Assembly: GCF_010183535.1 (NCBI RefSeq)
Contig: NC_071330.1
Span: 1,683,217 to 1,747,216, forward strand
Reading direction: 5' to 3'
Origin: Caenorhabditis remanei
Taxonomy: Eukaryota; Nematoda; Chromadorea; Rhabditida; Rhabditidae
DNA length: 64,000 bases
Shown: positions 32,635 through 44,900 of the stretch, in pieces
Numbering within the stretch: position 1 is the stretch's first letter
How the letters are laid out: each line of letters starts with the position of its first letter
Made by a program: the position numbers and the translations under genes
The notes under the pieces: generated by a model
What the model was told of the DNA's origin: nothing
Databases searched by the model: none
What the model saw: only the letters and a program-made list of their open reading frames with translations

Positions 32635-34234
32635 ATGAATCAAAAAGCGACGATGACTTCGATAACGCCACCAGCTGCACAGGCTGGAGCTAATAATGGG
32701 TGAGAGTTTGGGGGGAGGAGGTGGACATCTGGATGTGAGGAAAGATGGACAGACAGACTGGAGAATGGAAAAAATCTGTCTGGTGCGCCTTCGGTGCTCT
32801 TTTTTCATTTTTCTGACCTAAAACTTCCCCATTCATGCTTATGGTTTGAGAGGAAGAGAAAAAGACATCTGGATAATACTACAGACAGACAGACAGACAT
32901 CTAGACTAACAGGTGTACAGACAGACAAGAGAAATGACAAAAATACACGTCTGGTGCGCTTCAGACGCGTTTTTTTTAACTTGAAAGAGGAAGGAACCTC
33001 TGGATAGTACGACAAACGGACAGACAAACAGTAAAATCGAGAAGGTAAAAGACATTTGGACAAGCAGGTGTACAGGCAGAACCAAAATTTTTCGAAACCG
33101 GAACATTTCAAAAACCGTGAAAAATGTTCCATTTCCAGAAAAATCTTGCACCGAATCGAAGACATCGCCTACTCCGACGCCGACACGTTTCCCGAATTCT
33201 CGAATCGCGACGGTTCGAAAGAGACGACGACAAATGACAAACACTGGCAACTGATAATGATTCGTGTACCCGAAAATCCCAATGACACTCACATTAAAAC
33301 TATAAACGACGCAATTACCAACGAGATGCGTGCCACATGGAAGACTCCGCCCACTTCTTTCGTCTACGTCGCTGCTCCACACATTTCGATTCTGAATTTG
33401 GCTCACGGTGTGGCGAAGAAACATTTCGGAGAGAAAACCGCGCTGAGATCCAGCTTCTTCTTCTCCGAACCGAAGAATGATAAGGTTGGCGGTAGGGCGC
33501 GTTTGCATTTAACAGATTTTCAAAAATTGCAGTTCATGATCGCCAGGGATTCGGAGCTGAGAAATTTGAAGTATGAGGTTATCCTGGGCGCCGCGAGGTT
33601 CTCGTGGAATAAACTGGAGACTCGTGGTGACATGGAAAAGAGGATTGAGTCGACGTTGTTTGAGTAAGTTGGGACATCTGGACAAACAGACAGACATATT
33701 TTCTTGAATTGAATTGATTTATTGAGATGAAGGGCCAAAAGCCACTAACACAATCACAGTAGAGAACAAACGAAAGCGGTAAGGAAATTAGATTAGTAGG
33801 TAGACATGTTAAGAGTGAGATAATTAGAGAAGTCAAGAAGTTTAACATTATTTCTGAAACAACGGGAGGAAGTTTTAACCGGGAAAACATTAACAGGAAG
33901 GGAATTCCAACAGGATAATAAACGATTAGGTAAGTATTGAGCACCGAATTTAGAGTTGTTAGACAGGAGAGATCTAATATGGAAAGGGTGGCGTCTTAAA
34001 GACTTAAGGTTTGGAAACTTTCTTTCCAGACTAATGCGTGTCCTGCCTAACCTCGTTCTATTCCTTGGCCCCATCGTGTTTGATACCCTCTACGAAATCC
34101 TGGAGAAGCAGAAACGGAAATCAATCAATACTGTGAAACCGGGAGTGATCGTCGAGAATTTTAAACGGGAGAACAACAAATGGAAACGTGTTCAGAAGCA
34201 CGGCGCCACGTCGATCTCGGTTCCGTTGTGCTGA
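32635..34234 (+). CDS. Unrecognised three-exon protein
   Basis: Exons 32635-32699, 33139-33663 and 34030-34234 join with consistent phases to give 264 residues. Exon 2 encodes KILHRIEDIAYSDADTFPEF, then a compact domain with TSFVYVAAPHISILNLAHGV and LHLTDFQKLQFMIARDSELR. Exon 3 ends with FDTLYEILEKQKRKSIN and a basic tail. I do not recognise the family; the even composition suggests a real conserved intracellular protein. Intron 1 carries CAGACAGA and GCGCC repeat pieces. Intron 2 is largely an antisense LINE remnant, and the exon 3 acceptor may lie inside it. Confidence 0.6.
33700..34050 (-). mobile_element. 5'-truncated LINE (CR1/Jockey-like) remnant
   Basis: On the minus strand the open frame ending at 33793 reads like a non-LTR reverse transcriptase C-terminus: RRHPFHIRSLLSNNSKFGAQ, RLLSCWNSLPVNVF and SSRCFRNNVKL. 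It is followed by a short 3' tail of ATTCAATTC-type repeats (33700-33720). Most of the element is missing, as with aborted target-primed insertion. The left boundary is not certain. Confidence 0.6.
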
Positions 34235-34299
34235 GAGAACCTTTTTTGAATTACGGATTGAATTTTTTATACGAATAAAGATTAGTGTTTAGTGATTGG

Positions 34300-35220
34300 A
34301 AATCAGGTGTGTCCAACAGGAAATGTTGGGAGTTTCTAGGAGAAACTCCATGTAGTCCTCGTGAACAAGTGGATAAAGTTCCATCGTGTTTTTAACGAGC
34401 TACTTCGAATTTCAAGATAAATTTGTGGTTCTTAAAACGACACGCGTTTTACAACCTCGCTCTATCGAAATCCCCTTGAAAAATGTCTCTTTTTCTCTGA
34501 GTCTCTCAATTTCTCACACAATTTTCTTTAGTTTCGATTGACCATGTAAAATATACAAATTTGCGGCAAAAAAAACCATTGAAAAAATCATTTAATGCGA
34601 ATTTTTCTTGAAATTCAACATCGTTCGTTGAAAAACCAGGTGGTATTTTATCCGCGCCGTTTGCAGTTTAAGCTCCGCCCACGATTTCCTGCCGCAGTTG
34701 AGATTCAGCCCCCGAAAAATTGAAAATTCTGGCGGAAACTTTATTAGTTTGACAGTAGGACATGGTGTTGAATGCTTTGAAAACCGAAATAAGCAAATAT
34801 AAGTGAACAGTTATTTATAATAAAAGTCATAAATAAGAAAAATTTGGTGCTGCTGCCCCTAATCAAGACTCACCAGGAATAGGGCAGGTAGGCAACAGAA
34901 CCTGATAATTTATATCTAATAGATTCAGTATTACTTTTAATCAGCGCTTAGTCAGTTATCATTGGTATTAGTGCTATTCCGGGCAGTTCCATACTTGCGA
35001 CGGGCCGGGCCGGACAAATTTGAAAACTTTTGCCGGTCCGATCTTCAGTACAAAAAATTAATTAAAAATTGGAATTTTTGGCAAAATTTTATTTTCAAAT
35101 GTACACTCAAATTCTGACTATTAATTTTTGGCGATATTTAAAGAAATGTCAACATTTTTCGAATCCGGTCCCATATTTTGCAAGTATGGGCAGTTCTGAC
35201 TGCAGACAGCACCAAAAATG
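34300..35220. other. Repeat-bearing intergenic region
   Basis: It contains a partial MITE (34440-34550), the GCCGTTTGCAGTTTAAGCTC block shared with 37530 and 38990, and GACGGGCCGGGCCGG. No coding exon is supported. Confidence 0.4.
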
Positions 35221-35230
35221 TGGGTATCAT

Positions 35231-36203
35231 CTAATCCTCATGCCAAACCACAAACTGGAACTCAATTCCCTCTTTAGTATCAATGACTTGAAGCGTTGCA
35301 ACTGATCCATCTGTCCCTCTTCTTATATCGATTCCTTGAACGCCATTGAGTTGTTCACCACGATAAAGTTGAATACATTCATCAAATATCTTGTCTCGTG
35401 GAAGATTCCTTCTTTCTTCATGTAGAATTCCTTTCAGAGCTATTTCAGCATCAAAACCAGCAACATTTTTAGATTGTATATGTAACAATTCCAGTCTTGG
35501 ATTGGAACCTTTCAGCCAGTGCTTCAAAAATTGATTCAAGTTCTTGTTTGTGAAATTCTCTGTGGTGATTAACACTCTACGACTATTGATGATCAGTAAG
35601 TCATCCAAAGGGAAATTTTCCCAAAGTTGATCTACACGTCTAGATTGTAACTTGAGGATGTCGTAGTTTTGAATCAATATCTTCTGTTGCTCAGATTGAC
35701 ACAATTTGAATGGATTCTGTGAGACATGGAGCTGCTTGGCACTTGGAAATTTTTGAAGGATTCTTAAGAAATAGGTCGGAGAGAATGTTCTAGTAATATT
35801 CAGTGCTTTGATATCAATTCCATTGACGAATGCATCGATTGTCTCCAATTCCAAGTGATCCTCAACCACATTGAAACAAATCTCATCTAATTTCGAATAG
35901 TGCATCACTTGGAACAAGTGATCTACCCACTGTCTCATACTGTATCCAGGTCTTTGCCAATATCCTTCTCTCCTGTATATCGGTCCATCATAAATCACTT
36001 CCACAACTTCCGGTGGATCTATTATCATTCTTCTTTCCTCCACTGGCTTATCTTCATAAAATTCGAAAGTCAGATCTGTATGGTCTGTGAAGCGAACGGA
36101 TATTTCGATGGAATCTTCAATGTGTACGTGGAAGGATTGGAGGTGGAAGTGGAGGGATGTGATAAGGGATTTTGTTGATTTCGAGCAGAGGGAGATGGAG
36201 ATT
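35231..36203 (-). CDS. FBA_2 exon of an F-box gene; first exon not found
   Basis: After a TTTCAG acceptor the minus-strand frame is open for 323 residues, beginning ISISLCSKSTKSLITSLHFH, which matches the exon 2 starts of the other F-box genes. The FBA_2 blocks DDLLIINSRR, LNQFLKHWLKGSNPRLELL and the end IEFQFVVWHED are intact. Upstream, 36215-36520 is a degenerate GGTAGGCGAGCGGTAG repeat and I see no F-box exon. Either exon 1 lies further away across repeats or it has been lost. Confidence 0.65.
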
Positions 36204-36214
36204 CTGAAACATTA

Positions 36215-36525
36215 ATTAGGTATGCACAGGTAAAGCGCTGTAGGTGAGTGGTAGGCGAGCGGTAGCTGAAGGCTCGCTGGCAGGCGAATAGGATGCGAAT
36301 GGTAGGCGAACACCGCAAGTAGGTGAATGGTAAGTGAACGACAGCTTTGTGTTTTGGGTGGAAGCGGTGGTAGCTGAAAGGAAGGCGAGCGATAGTCGAA
36401 GAGCGGCGATAGACCAACCGCAGCTAAGTGATAGTTTAATACCGCGGAAAAGTGAATGATAGCTGAGTGATATTCGAATACCGCGATAAGTGAATTGTTG
36501 CGGAATGATATTTTCTGTTACATAG
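36215..36525. repeat. GGTAGGCGAGCGGTAGCTGA degenerate array
   Basis: Loose repeats of GTAGGCGAA / GTAGCTGAA units of about 9-18 bp occupy the stretch and end in GGTATGCACAGGTAAAGCGC. A related fragment, inverted, is at 38610-38725 (CGCCTGCCAGCGG, CGCGCTTTACCTGTG). Confidence 0.6.
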
Positions 36526-37378
36526 AAGAAAAACATCTTGGTTCAACGTATCTAATTTGACAGTTTGTAACTGGAATGAAATAATCAAGTCCGAAAACAG
36601 CCTTTGACCTAATTGCTGTAAATTTTCACGTCTTAATTGTCACTATTTCCAGACCATGTCCTTCTTCTCTTGAACCCTCTAACGCATTCTCCATATTCTC
36701 TGAAACTCCAAAGCGAGTTTTCAGATAATTGTTGTTGCTCATTATGAAACAAACTTGGTCTTCCAGTTTCTTTCACGTGGTAATCAGGAAGTTTTCAGTT
36801 AACTTATTCTGTGAAGATACCGTAACCCAAACTTTTTTGGAGAAGACTTCCAACGTTTCGAGAATAATTCATTCTATCCCGAAATCAATAAAAGAGTTTT
36901 TCAAACAGACTACGTGAACTCGTTCATACTTTAGAATTCTGTAATTCTTCTTTATACGTTATGGAACTGAACGGACAGCAGACGTAGCGAGAGGGTTCGT
37001 GTGAGAATGAAACTTGGCCAAATGCATGTAGTTATTCTATTTTTTATAAATATCATCTCAAATTGTCGTTTTAGTTCAAGTATTCATCCATTTTTATCAG
37101 TTTTTGAGTTTTTAACCCTTCAAAACTCAATTTTAGAGAATAAGGCAACCACGCTCCATTGACACGCATTAGAGAGAAGAGACGCAGACACTGCGGTTGC
37201 GTTGGAGTTTTGAAAATTAATTTTTTCTTGTTTTCTCGCTTATTTCTTCTGTTTTTCACCGATATCTTTCAATATTTTGTGCTTTTCTGACAAATAGAAC
37301 TACGGCAGAACTATTTTTCAAAAATTCTTCACGAAATATTGTGTAAAAAATATATTTTAAATGAAAATAGCTGCGCGT

Positions 37379-37631
37379 ACTGTCGAAAAAATAAAGTTTC
37401 GACAAGGATTTCAAAAAAAAATTTCGCGGGCTGGAACACGCAAGCGCATAAAGTTCTGGGCGGAGCTTAAACTGCAATCGCCGCATTTCTAATTTCAGTT
37501 GTTTTTTTTCAAATTAAGAACCGCGCCGCTTGCAGATTTAAGCTCCGCCCAGAACTTTATGCGCTTGCTTGTTCCAGTCCGCGAAATTTTTTTTTTTGAA
37601 ATCCTTGTCGAAACTTTATTTTTTCGACAGT
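37379..37631. mobile_element. 250-bp palindromic element
   Basis: Arms ACTGTCGAAAAAATAAAGTT with AAATTTCGCGG and GCGCATAAAGTTCTGGGCGG are mirrored on the other side. Related sequence lies near 950-1075, 34640-34740 and 38780-39060. It could form a strong cruciform. Confidence 0.7.
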
Positions 37632-37639
37632 AGCAAAAA

Positions 37640-39950
37640 TTGAGAAAATGTAAAACTGGGAACTGCGATTCTACTAATCTGGTTATTTTTAGTTCTAATC
37701 GGAAGCTTAATCATTTTTCAGGTGGATCGGTAAGTGAGGTAAGTTAGTTTTCGAAGAATTAAAAATAACCAGAGACGAGCGATTGACAAAACCGTATAGT
37801 GCATAATTTTCGATGTTAATTTCTGACTGCTAACAAAAACCTTTGACGAATTTCAACTATTTTTTATCATTCCTGAAGTCAGGTGAAAATGACATGTTTG
37901 GTTGATTTTAATTTAGTCGAAAACTCTGACTTTTCGCTCGAAATCTGCCTTTTTCGAAAAAAAATTACTGAAACAACTCTAAAAATGCGTTAAATCTTTC
38001 ATTTTATAAGAATTTAGCCAAATCTCTAATTGTTTTCTTATGTTAAAGTGATTAAATTTATCAGTTGTCGCATACAATTTCAAACGTTTGTCTCAAAATT
38101 CTCAATTTGGGTCGAAAACTGGCACTTCAGTCACGATTATCATTTTCAAGTCAAGAAAGAGTTGAAGGTGCAAATTTTCCATTGAAATCTTGTTAATTCT
38201 GCCGTAGTTCACGTTCAGGAAAAGCCAAAATCATTAAAGAAATACTTTGATCACTAAAATACCTCATTTTGTGTATTAATAGAGCAATTTAGAACAAAAA
38301 CAGTGACTCTTAACTTTTTTCGGTGTATTCGCTTTTATTAGTAACACATTCTGAGAAATTTGAGTTTCTGGAGTATTGACAACATGGTGAAAAACATAAG
38401 AAATAAACGAGAAAGGAGAAGGTGACTGAATGGCTGGATAAAGGGAAGAGAGAACGAAGGAATGGAAGTTTCAGGTTATTTCAGATATTACAAAAGGACC
38501 CAAGGAGCGAAAAAAGCAGGAAAGTGTGCTAGAATTGAGTAATATTTATAGGGAATATTCTAAAATAAGACCCAGAATAGAGGGGAACCGCTGCCCAAAA
38601 ATTGAAAAATGGAGCGCTGGTAGCTTACTGGTAGGCCGCCCACAGACGTGTGCGTTGTTCCCCCTTCGCCTGCCAGCGGTCGGCAGTTAACTTACCGCTC
38701 GCCTATCGCGCTTTACCTGTGTAGAGGAGTTATGAAAATCAAGATTACTTCATTTTTAGTGCAAAACTTCAACTGAATTGAAAAACAAGTGCGGCAGAGG
38801 ATCGTGGGCGGAGTTTAAACTGCAAGCGGCACAGATAAAGTTCCACCCGATTTTTAAACTTTTTAATCGATTAAACATCAAAAATATACAAATATACCAC
38901 AAAAAACGTGTAAAAACATCGATTAACCTACGAATTTATCCTGAAATTCAATGTTGCCCGTTAAAAAATCAGCTGGAAGTGTGCCCGCGCCGCTTGCAGT
39001 TCAAGATCCGTCCACAATCCCCTGCCGCATTTCCGTTTCAGTACGATATTTGTCACAGAGTAGGTCAGTGACATAGAACTCCCCAAGACATTTTGGTATA
39101 TTTTCCAGCTCATGTCTTCAAGTTTAGAGCAGCAGAGTCCACTCAAAATTTTTGACTTAAAAAATCAACTTACAGCTCCATAGTCTCCATATTACTAAGA
39201 ACATTCTTTTGAGCCCTGTCCGGTAGACGGAATAAAGGAAAATGGGATACGATCTCATCCTTCATAGAGAAGAAGACTAAATGGAAAAATGGGTAAAGGT
39301 GGATGGTGAAGAAAGAGGAAAGGCGCATGCGATAATTGGTCTTTTTGGAATACAAGGACCGTCGGCCATCTGTTATCGGGTTGAGGTAAACGACAGCTCA
39401 TTAGAAGAAAAGGGATTGCCTTCCATAATAGCAACCGGATTCAAAAAAATTGCACAACTTTTTCACAAAATATTTTGAATTTTTTCGAAAAGTTTATAAA
39501 AATAGTCAAAAACCTATGTACGTTTGTGCTTTTATCGATATTTTATCTACTCAAAGTTCGGCCCCGGGACGAGGTGGGAGTGTCGTTGCCGAATTTCGAT
39601 TTACGGCGGTTCTCTACAGTACTTTACCCATGAATGATTATAAAAGTACGGTAATAGCAACGAGACCCACTCCGCGTCCCCTGGCCGAACTGTGAGCGAG
39701 CAGTTAGCCATTGGTGAATGGGCAATAGAGGTTATTGGTGCTATCGGGGTAGGAAGGATTTTTTGTTTCACATCTCCTGCTTCCTGTAACTCTAATTCGC
39801 ATATTTTGAAAAATCTCAATCCCGAAATAATTTAAAACAATTTCTCTATTTTCAGATGCTGTTCAAACCAGATTAGCCACGGATCGAGTAAGGATCGAAA
39901 CTGTTACTAATTACTGATAAACTGTTTCAATTAGAAATAATTTATTGAAA
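37640..39950. other. Intergenic stretch without a recognised gene
   Basis: AT-rich sequence with the inverted repeat fragments at 38610-38725 and 38780-39060. I found no F-box or other exon with paired splice sites on either strand. Confidence 0.35.
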
Positions 39951-40018
39951 ATACAGATGATACGTTTATAATTAATACAATCAAAGGTTTTTAAGAATAG
40001 GTAATTCCATTTTTCAAA

Positions 40019-40940
40019 TTATCGAACAGTCATCCAAATTGATGCAAACTTCCTGACTGATTCAATTGCCAATGTCGCAACTGTACCATCCCATCTTTTA
40101 ATTTCAATTCTGACGTGTTCAGTGTCTGGTTCCATTTCATCCTCATCCTCATCATCATCGAATATCAAATGGTTTATCACTTCTACCTTATGATCTATTC
40201 CTTTCAATAATAGATTTAATTCAAAATTGTGTTCCAAGTAACATACAAAATCAGCACTTTCTAATCGAGGGTTCGATCCTTTGATCCAATGTTTCAGGAA
40301 TCGATTCAACACTTTTTCCGTAAAAGAAGCCGGGAAAAACATTGCGTGAGAACTATTAATCGTCAACAAATCATCCAATGACAGTGTAGTATTTTCGAAA
40401 AACCTCAAAGTCGTATAGTTTCTCATCAAGATTTTTTGAATCTTCTCTTCATTCCCCTTGTACACAAATCGATTGATATCTAGAGTTTCACAAGTTTTGA
40501 ATGCATTCCAAATTCCTTTAACATCCTCAGCAGAGAACTCAAAAAAGTCAAGAGCAACAGTGTCTACTCCATCAAATGTTTTTTCCAGAGAGCTTATATC
40601 ATATTGGTTGGTTGCTAATTTACATTTCTTGATTTTTGAACAATTGAACACTGATAGTAAATGATCTAGCCAATCCTTCATTTCGAACTCCTCTTTGTGT
40701 AGTTTGTACCTCTTATTGTTGATTATGACGTCAGCAAATCTTGGTGGAGACAATTTTCTTTTTATCTGATTATTACTATTGTATTGTCTCTTATAGAATG
40801 AAAACCTCATCTCCCACTGATTCCCATAAATCATAATGCTGATTTCGTAGTCCCCAATGTATACTTCAATCGGTTCAGATGTGAAGTTAAGCGATCTAAC
40901 GAGTTGTCTGGCTCTGCTGGAGATCAATGAGAATTCCAGT
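40019..40940 (-). CDS. FBA_2 exon of an F-box gene; first exon missing
   Basis: A TTTACAG acceptor opens a 306-residue minus-strand frame starting LEFSLISSRARQLVRSLNF, close to the gene at 46074 (KTRELVRSLNF). It has MKDWLDHLLSVFNCSKI, LDDLLTINSSHAMFF, LNRFLKHWIKGSNPRLESA and an acidic DDDEDEDEMEPD insert before the terminal beta-rich segment. Exactly upstream, 40965-41600 is an inverted-repeat element, followed by further repeats and the RTE element. No F-box exon is visible, so insertions may have separated or destroyed it. Confidence 0.65.
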
Positions 40941-40964
40941 CTGTAAAGGAATCGGGTATTTAAA

Positions 40965-41600
40965 GGTTATTATATTTTCATATCATAATGTATCCATTTC
41001 GGCGAGTTCATTTCTATACTTCAAGAATTTATTAATTCGGTGCACAACGCGCTGAAAGCGAGGGCCGGAAAGTTTGGTCGTTGAGAAGGCCGTGGCCTAG
41101 AAATTCTACTTCGGCCGCGTTGATTTTTAATTTTTTTTTTAAATTTGGTATTTTCGATAATTTTTGTTGTATTTCTTCAATAAATTCGATAGAATACGGC
41201 AGATATTGATAGAAAAACACTAAAACTATAGAAAATAACCCTAGAAAAAGCAGCATACAGATAAAACCTTCTTTACCGAAGTGAAATTTCTAGAGCATTC
41301 TCGCTGATCAAACTTCCCGTTAGTTTTTTCAGTATTCTGCTATTTCAGGCGTTATTTTCGATAGTTTTTAGTGTTTTTCTATCAACATTTTTTTGTTTTA
41401 TATAAAATTTATAGAAGAATACAATAAAAATAATCGAAAATACCTTCCAACTTCTAGCGCCTAGTTTTCTTCGGTCATTTCACCGACCAAACTTTCCGGC
41501 GCAAGCGTTTTGCAGATTGAGCAGCAAATTAAAATTCTTGAAGTATGAAAATGAACTCGCCGAAATGCATACGTTATGGTATAAAAATATCATAACTGAC
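40965..41600. mobile_element. Inverted-repeat element upstream of the FBA exon
   Basis: The left arm has ATTTCGGCGAGTTCATTT, ACTTCAAGAATTT and CCGGAAAGTTTGGTCG. The right arm carries the complements in reverse order near 41490-41600. Arms are about 150 bp with an AT-rich centre of about 330 bp. No transposase is seen. Confidence 0.6.
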
Positions 41601-41929
41601 CACAATACGCCTTTAAAATTGATTAATGTGTTCAGATGGCTGCGAGACGTAAGGTCCACAACGAGAAGTTTTGAATTTTCTTTGAGTTGCGTGTGCGTCG
41701 CGTTTTTCATCGAAAGATACGACAAACATATGCTAAACTTGAACTTGGCACTCAGCCAAGTCTGTTTTTGGCACCGTGCCAACCGCTGAGCGACGGAGCG
41801 CGTTTAGGCGACCTTGGGTCGCGCACCCCTGTAAGTGTTTAAAAAAACTTACAACTTCAGTAAACTGAATCTTTGTAAAATCATCAGAATAATAAAATCA
41901 GGTAGACATAGAAGGAGAAAATAAAACAT

Positions 41930-44900
41930 CTTCTGTACTGAGCCTCTTCGCGGCGAAGAAGATCAACAGATGTTACACTTCTACAAACCCGGCGAATTCG
42001 TCACGCCGGGAGTGAAACATCTGGCCAAGAAGTACAACGTCTCACGCAGGTCAGAGGTAGCGTCGAATACTCTCTGTGACCGGGCGGCTTTAGCATTGGT
42101 TTAGCAGACCATAATAAAGTAACTAGAGACACCCAAACCGCTCAAAACAGCACCAAAACCTGCCTCAGTCCTCCGCACTCGGCCTCTGCAACTGTTACGG
42201 TAGATTCAGTAGCACGTCGAGAGAGGCGAACTAATCCCGGGGTTATGGATGTCTACCACTTAAAAAGGACAAAGTTAACCCGGCCAAAAACCAGAAAAAC
42301 CGATCTAAGAATATGCACTTTTAACTGCAGGTCTGTCGCCACAGACAACAGACTTGCAGAACTACTCGAAGAGACAAATCGCATTAAATACGACATTATT
42401 GGTCTCTCAGAAACAAAAAGATCCGAAGAAGTGCATATGACAAATCGGGACGGAACCGGCGTAATACTTGGAAAACGCAACGACTCTTCTGTATCTGGCG
42501 GTGTAGGATTTATAATTAATAAATCCCTTATGCCAAAAATAAAAGAGATAAAGATAGTAAATCATCGTATCGGATATCTTACACTACAAGTGAACAAGAA
42601 TCAGTACACTATCATTCAAGGCTATGCACCCACCGCCGATTACGAAGAAGAAGACCACTCGAATTTCTATGAAAATCTAGAAGACGTGTACAAGTCATGC
42701 AAGAGCAGATATAAAATGGTCATAGGAGACTTTAATGCCAGAATCGGTGAAAGGAAAGGAAACGAAGTATTCATTGGCCCACACTCCATGGAAAACAGAA
42801 ACGACAGTGGAGAGAGACTTGCCACGTTCTGCGAGGTCAATAGAGTATTCCACATGAATTCGCAGTTCATAAAGCCGACTCATCGACGATGGACCTACAT
42901 CAGTCCCGACAAACAACACAGGCACGAGTTGGACCACATCCTTGCCAACGGAAAATACATCACCGACGTCTCAGTTGTTCCTTCATTCACAAACGGCAGC
43001 GATCACCGTATGCTTCGAGCAAATGTCCACATAAACGCAAAACAAGCCAAGTTCGAACAAGTGAAAAGAAGGAAGCCGCCTAGAAGAGTCCTAGACCCGA
43101 CTGCAGCGTTACTCGCAACAGAAAATCTTGACTCTTGCGAAGATCAAGATATCGATAAAGAGTACGACACTCTTGTACATGTTCTAAAGAAAGCGCAAGA
43201 CGCTGCAGTGACTATTCCAACCAATCACTCTAGAAATAGACTGAAGGACAGTACGCGACTGCTACTGTCGAAAAGGAGATTCACAGACAGATCAGACCCC
43301 AACTTCAAGACCCTGTCTAAAGAGTGCCGACAAGCGGTAAAGAGAGACCATGAAAACTTCGCGAAGGATAGACTTCTAAATGCAGCAAACCAGAGAAAGA
43401 GTCTGAGAAAGGTCGCAAGAGACATCAATGAATATCAATCATACATTCCATGTCTGTTATCAGGAGAGACAGGAGAAAAGCTCACTTCAAGAGAGAAAAT
43501 GGAAATCGAAGTCAGACGCTTCTACTCAAACCTGTTTGCAACCAAACAGTCAAAAGCGACAACCATCATTCCTCAACAAACAAAAGCACTACCTCCATTC
43601 CTTCCAGAAGAAATCCAACACTCCCTGAACTCATTCCAAAACGGTAAAGCAGCGGGAGAAGACAAGCTATCAGCAGACTTCCTGAAAAGTTGTCACTCCT
43701 CCGTTCACAAACTTCTAGCGAACAAATTCTCACGGTACCTTCAAGAAGAAAAAGTTCCAACAAAGTGGAAATCGTCAAAAACAACTCTAATATTCAAAAA
43801 AGGAGACAAAGAAAATCTAGAAAATTATCGTCCGATCTGCCTGCTTCCTGTACTTTATAAAATCTTCACGAAATGTATTCTGAATAGAATCCGGAAGTCA
43901 CTGGAAGAAGCACAACCGGTCGAACAAGCAGGATTTAGAAGATCCTTCTCGACGATTGACCACATCCATTCAGTGCAACGACTGCTGGAAGTAGGTCGAG
44001 AATACCAAATACCAATCACAATGGTATTTATCGACTTCAAAAAGGCATTCGACACGATCGAACCCACTGCTCTATGGGAAAGCCTGAAGACTCAAGGGAT
44101 AGACTCTGGATACATAAAACTCCTAAAAGAGTGTTACAACGATTGCTCCACCACAATCACACCTTTCTATAACCCAGTCAATATTCCCATTACCAGAGGT
44201 GTCAGACAAGGTGACCCCATTTCACCAAACCTTTTCTCTGCCTGTCTCGAATCGGCCTTCCGTCGAATGTCATGGCCACATCTAAAAGAAGACAAAGAGG
44301 ACTACGACAACTCCCCTGGTATCAGAATTAACGGCAGAAACCTAACTCACCTACGATTCGCCGACGATATCATTCTCATCTCGAAAACTCCACAAATAGC
44401 GGAAAAAATGCTACAAGAGCTGGTAAACAGTTGTGAAACAGTCGGTCTAGAAATAAACGCGAATAAAACAAAAGTGCTGCGGAACAAATTTGCGTCAAGT
44501 CACCAAATACATGTCAGAAAAAACAACACCATGTCAGCAATTGAAGATGTGGAGGAATACGTATACTTGGGGAGACTGCTCAATACAAAAAACGATCTAG
44601 AGCCAGAAATTCACAGAAGACGACGATCGGCATGGGCTGCACTCAACAGTATAAAAAACACAACAGATGCCCTGACGTGTCCGAAAATCCGAGCGCAACT
44701 TTTCGACTCCATTGTTCTCCCCGCACTGACATATGGATCAGAAACATGGACTTTCACTAAAGCTCTATCCGAAAGAGTAAGAATAACACATGCCGCACTG
44801 GAACGTAAACTCGTCGGAATTACCCTCACGGAACAACGAGAGAAAAACCTCCACCGAGAAGATATAAGGAAAATGTCCCAAGTGAAAGACCCTCTTGTCT

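Noticed and set aside
36070..36536. Minus-strand open frames next to the FBA exon
   Set aside because: They run through the GGTAGGCGAGCGG degenerate array; the true FBA frame is different and begins at 36203.
38778..39146. Open frames on both strands around 38.8-39.1 kb
   Set aside because: They lie in an inverted-repeat element related to 37379-37631, which makes frames on both strands look alike.
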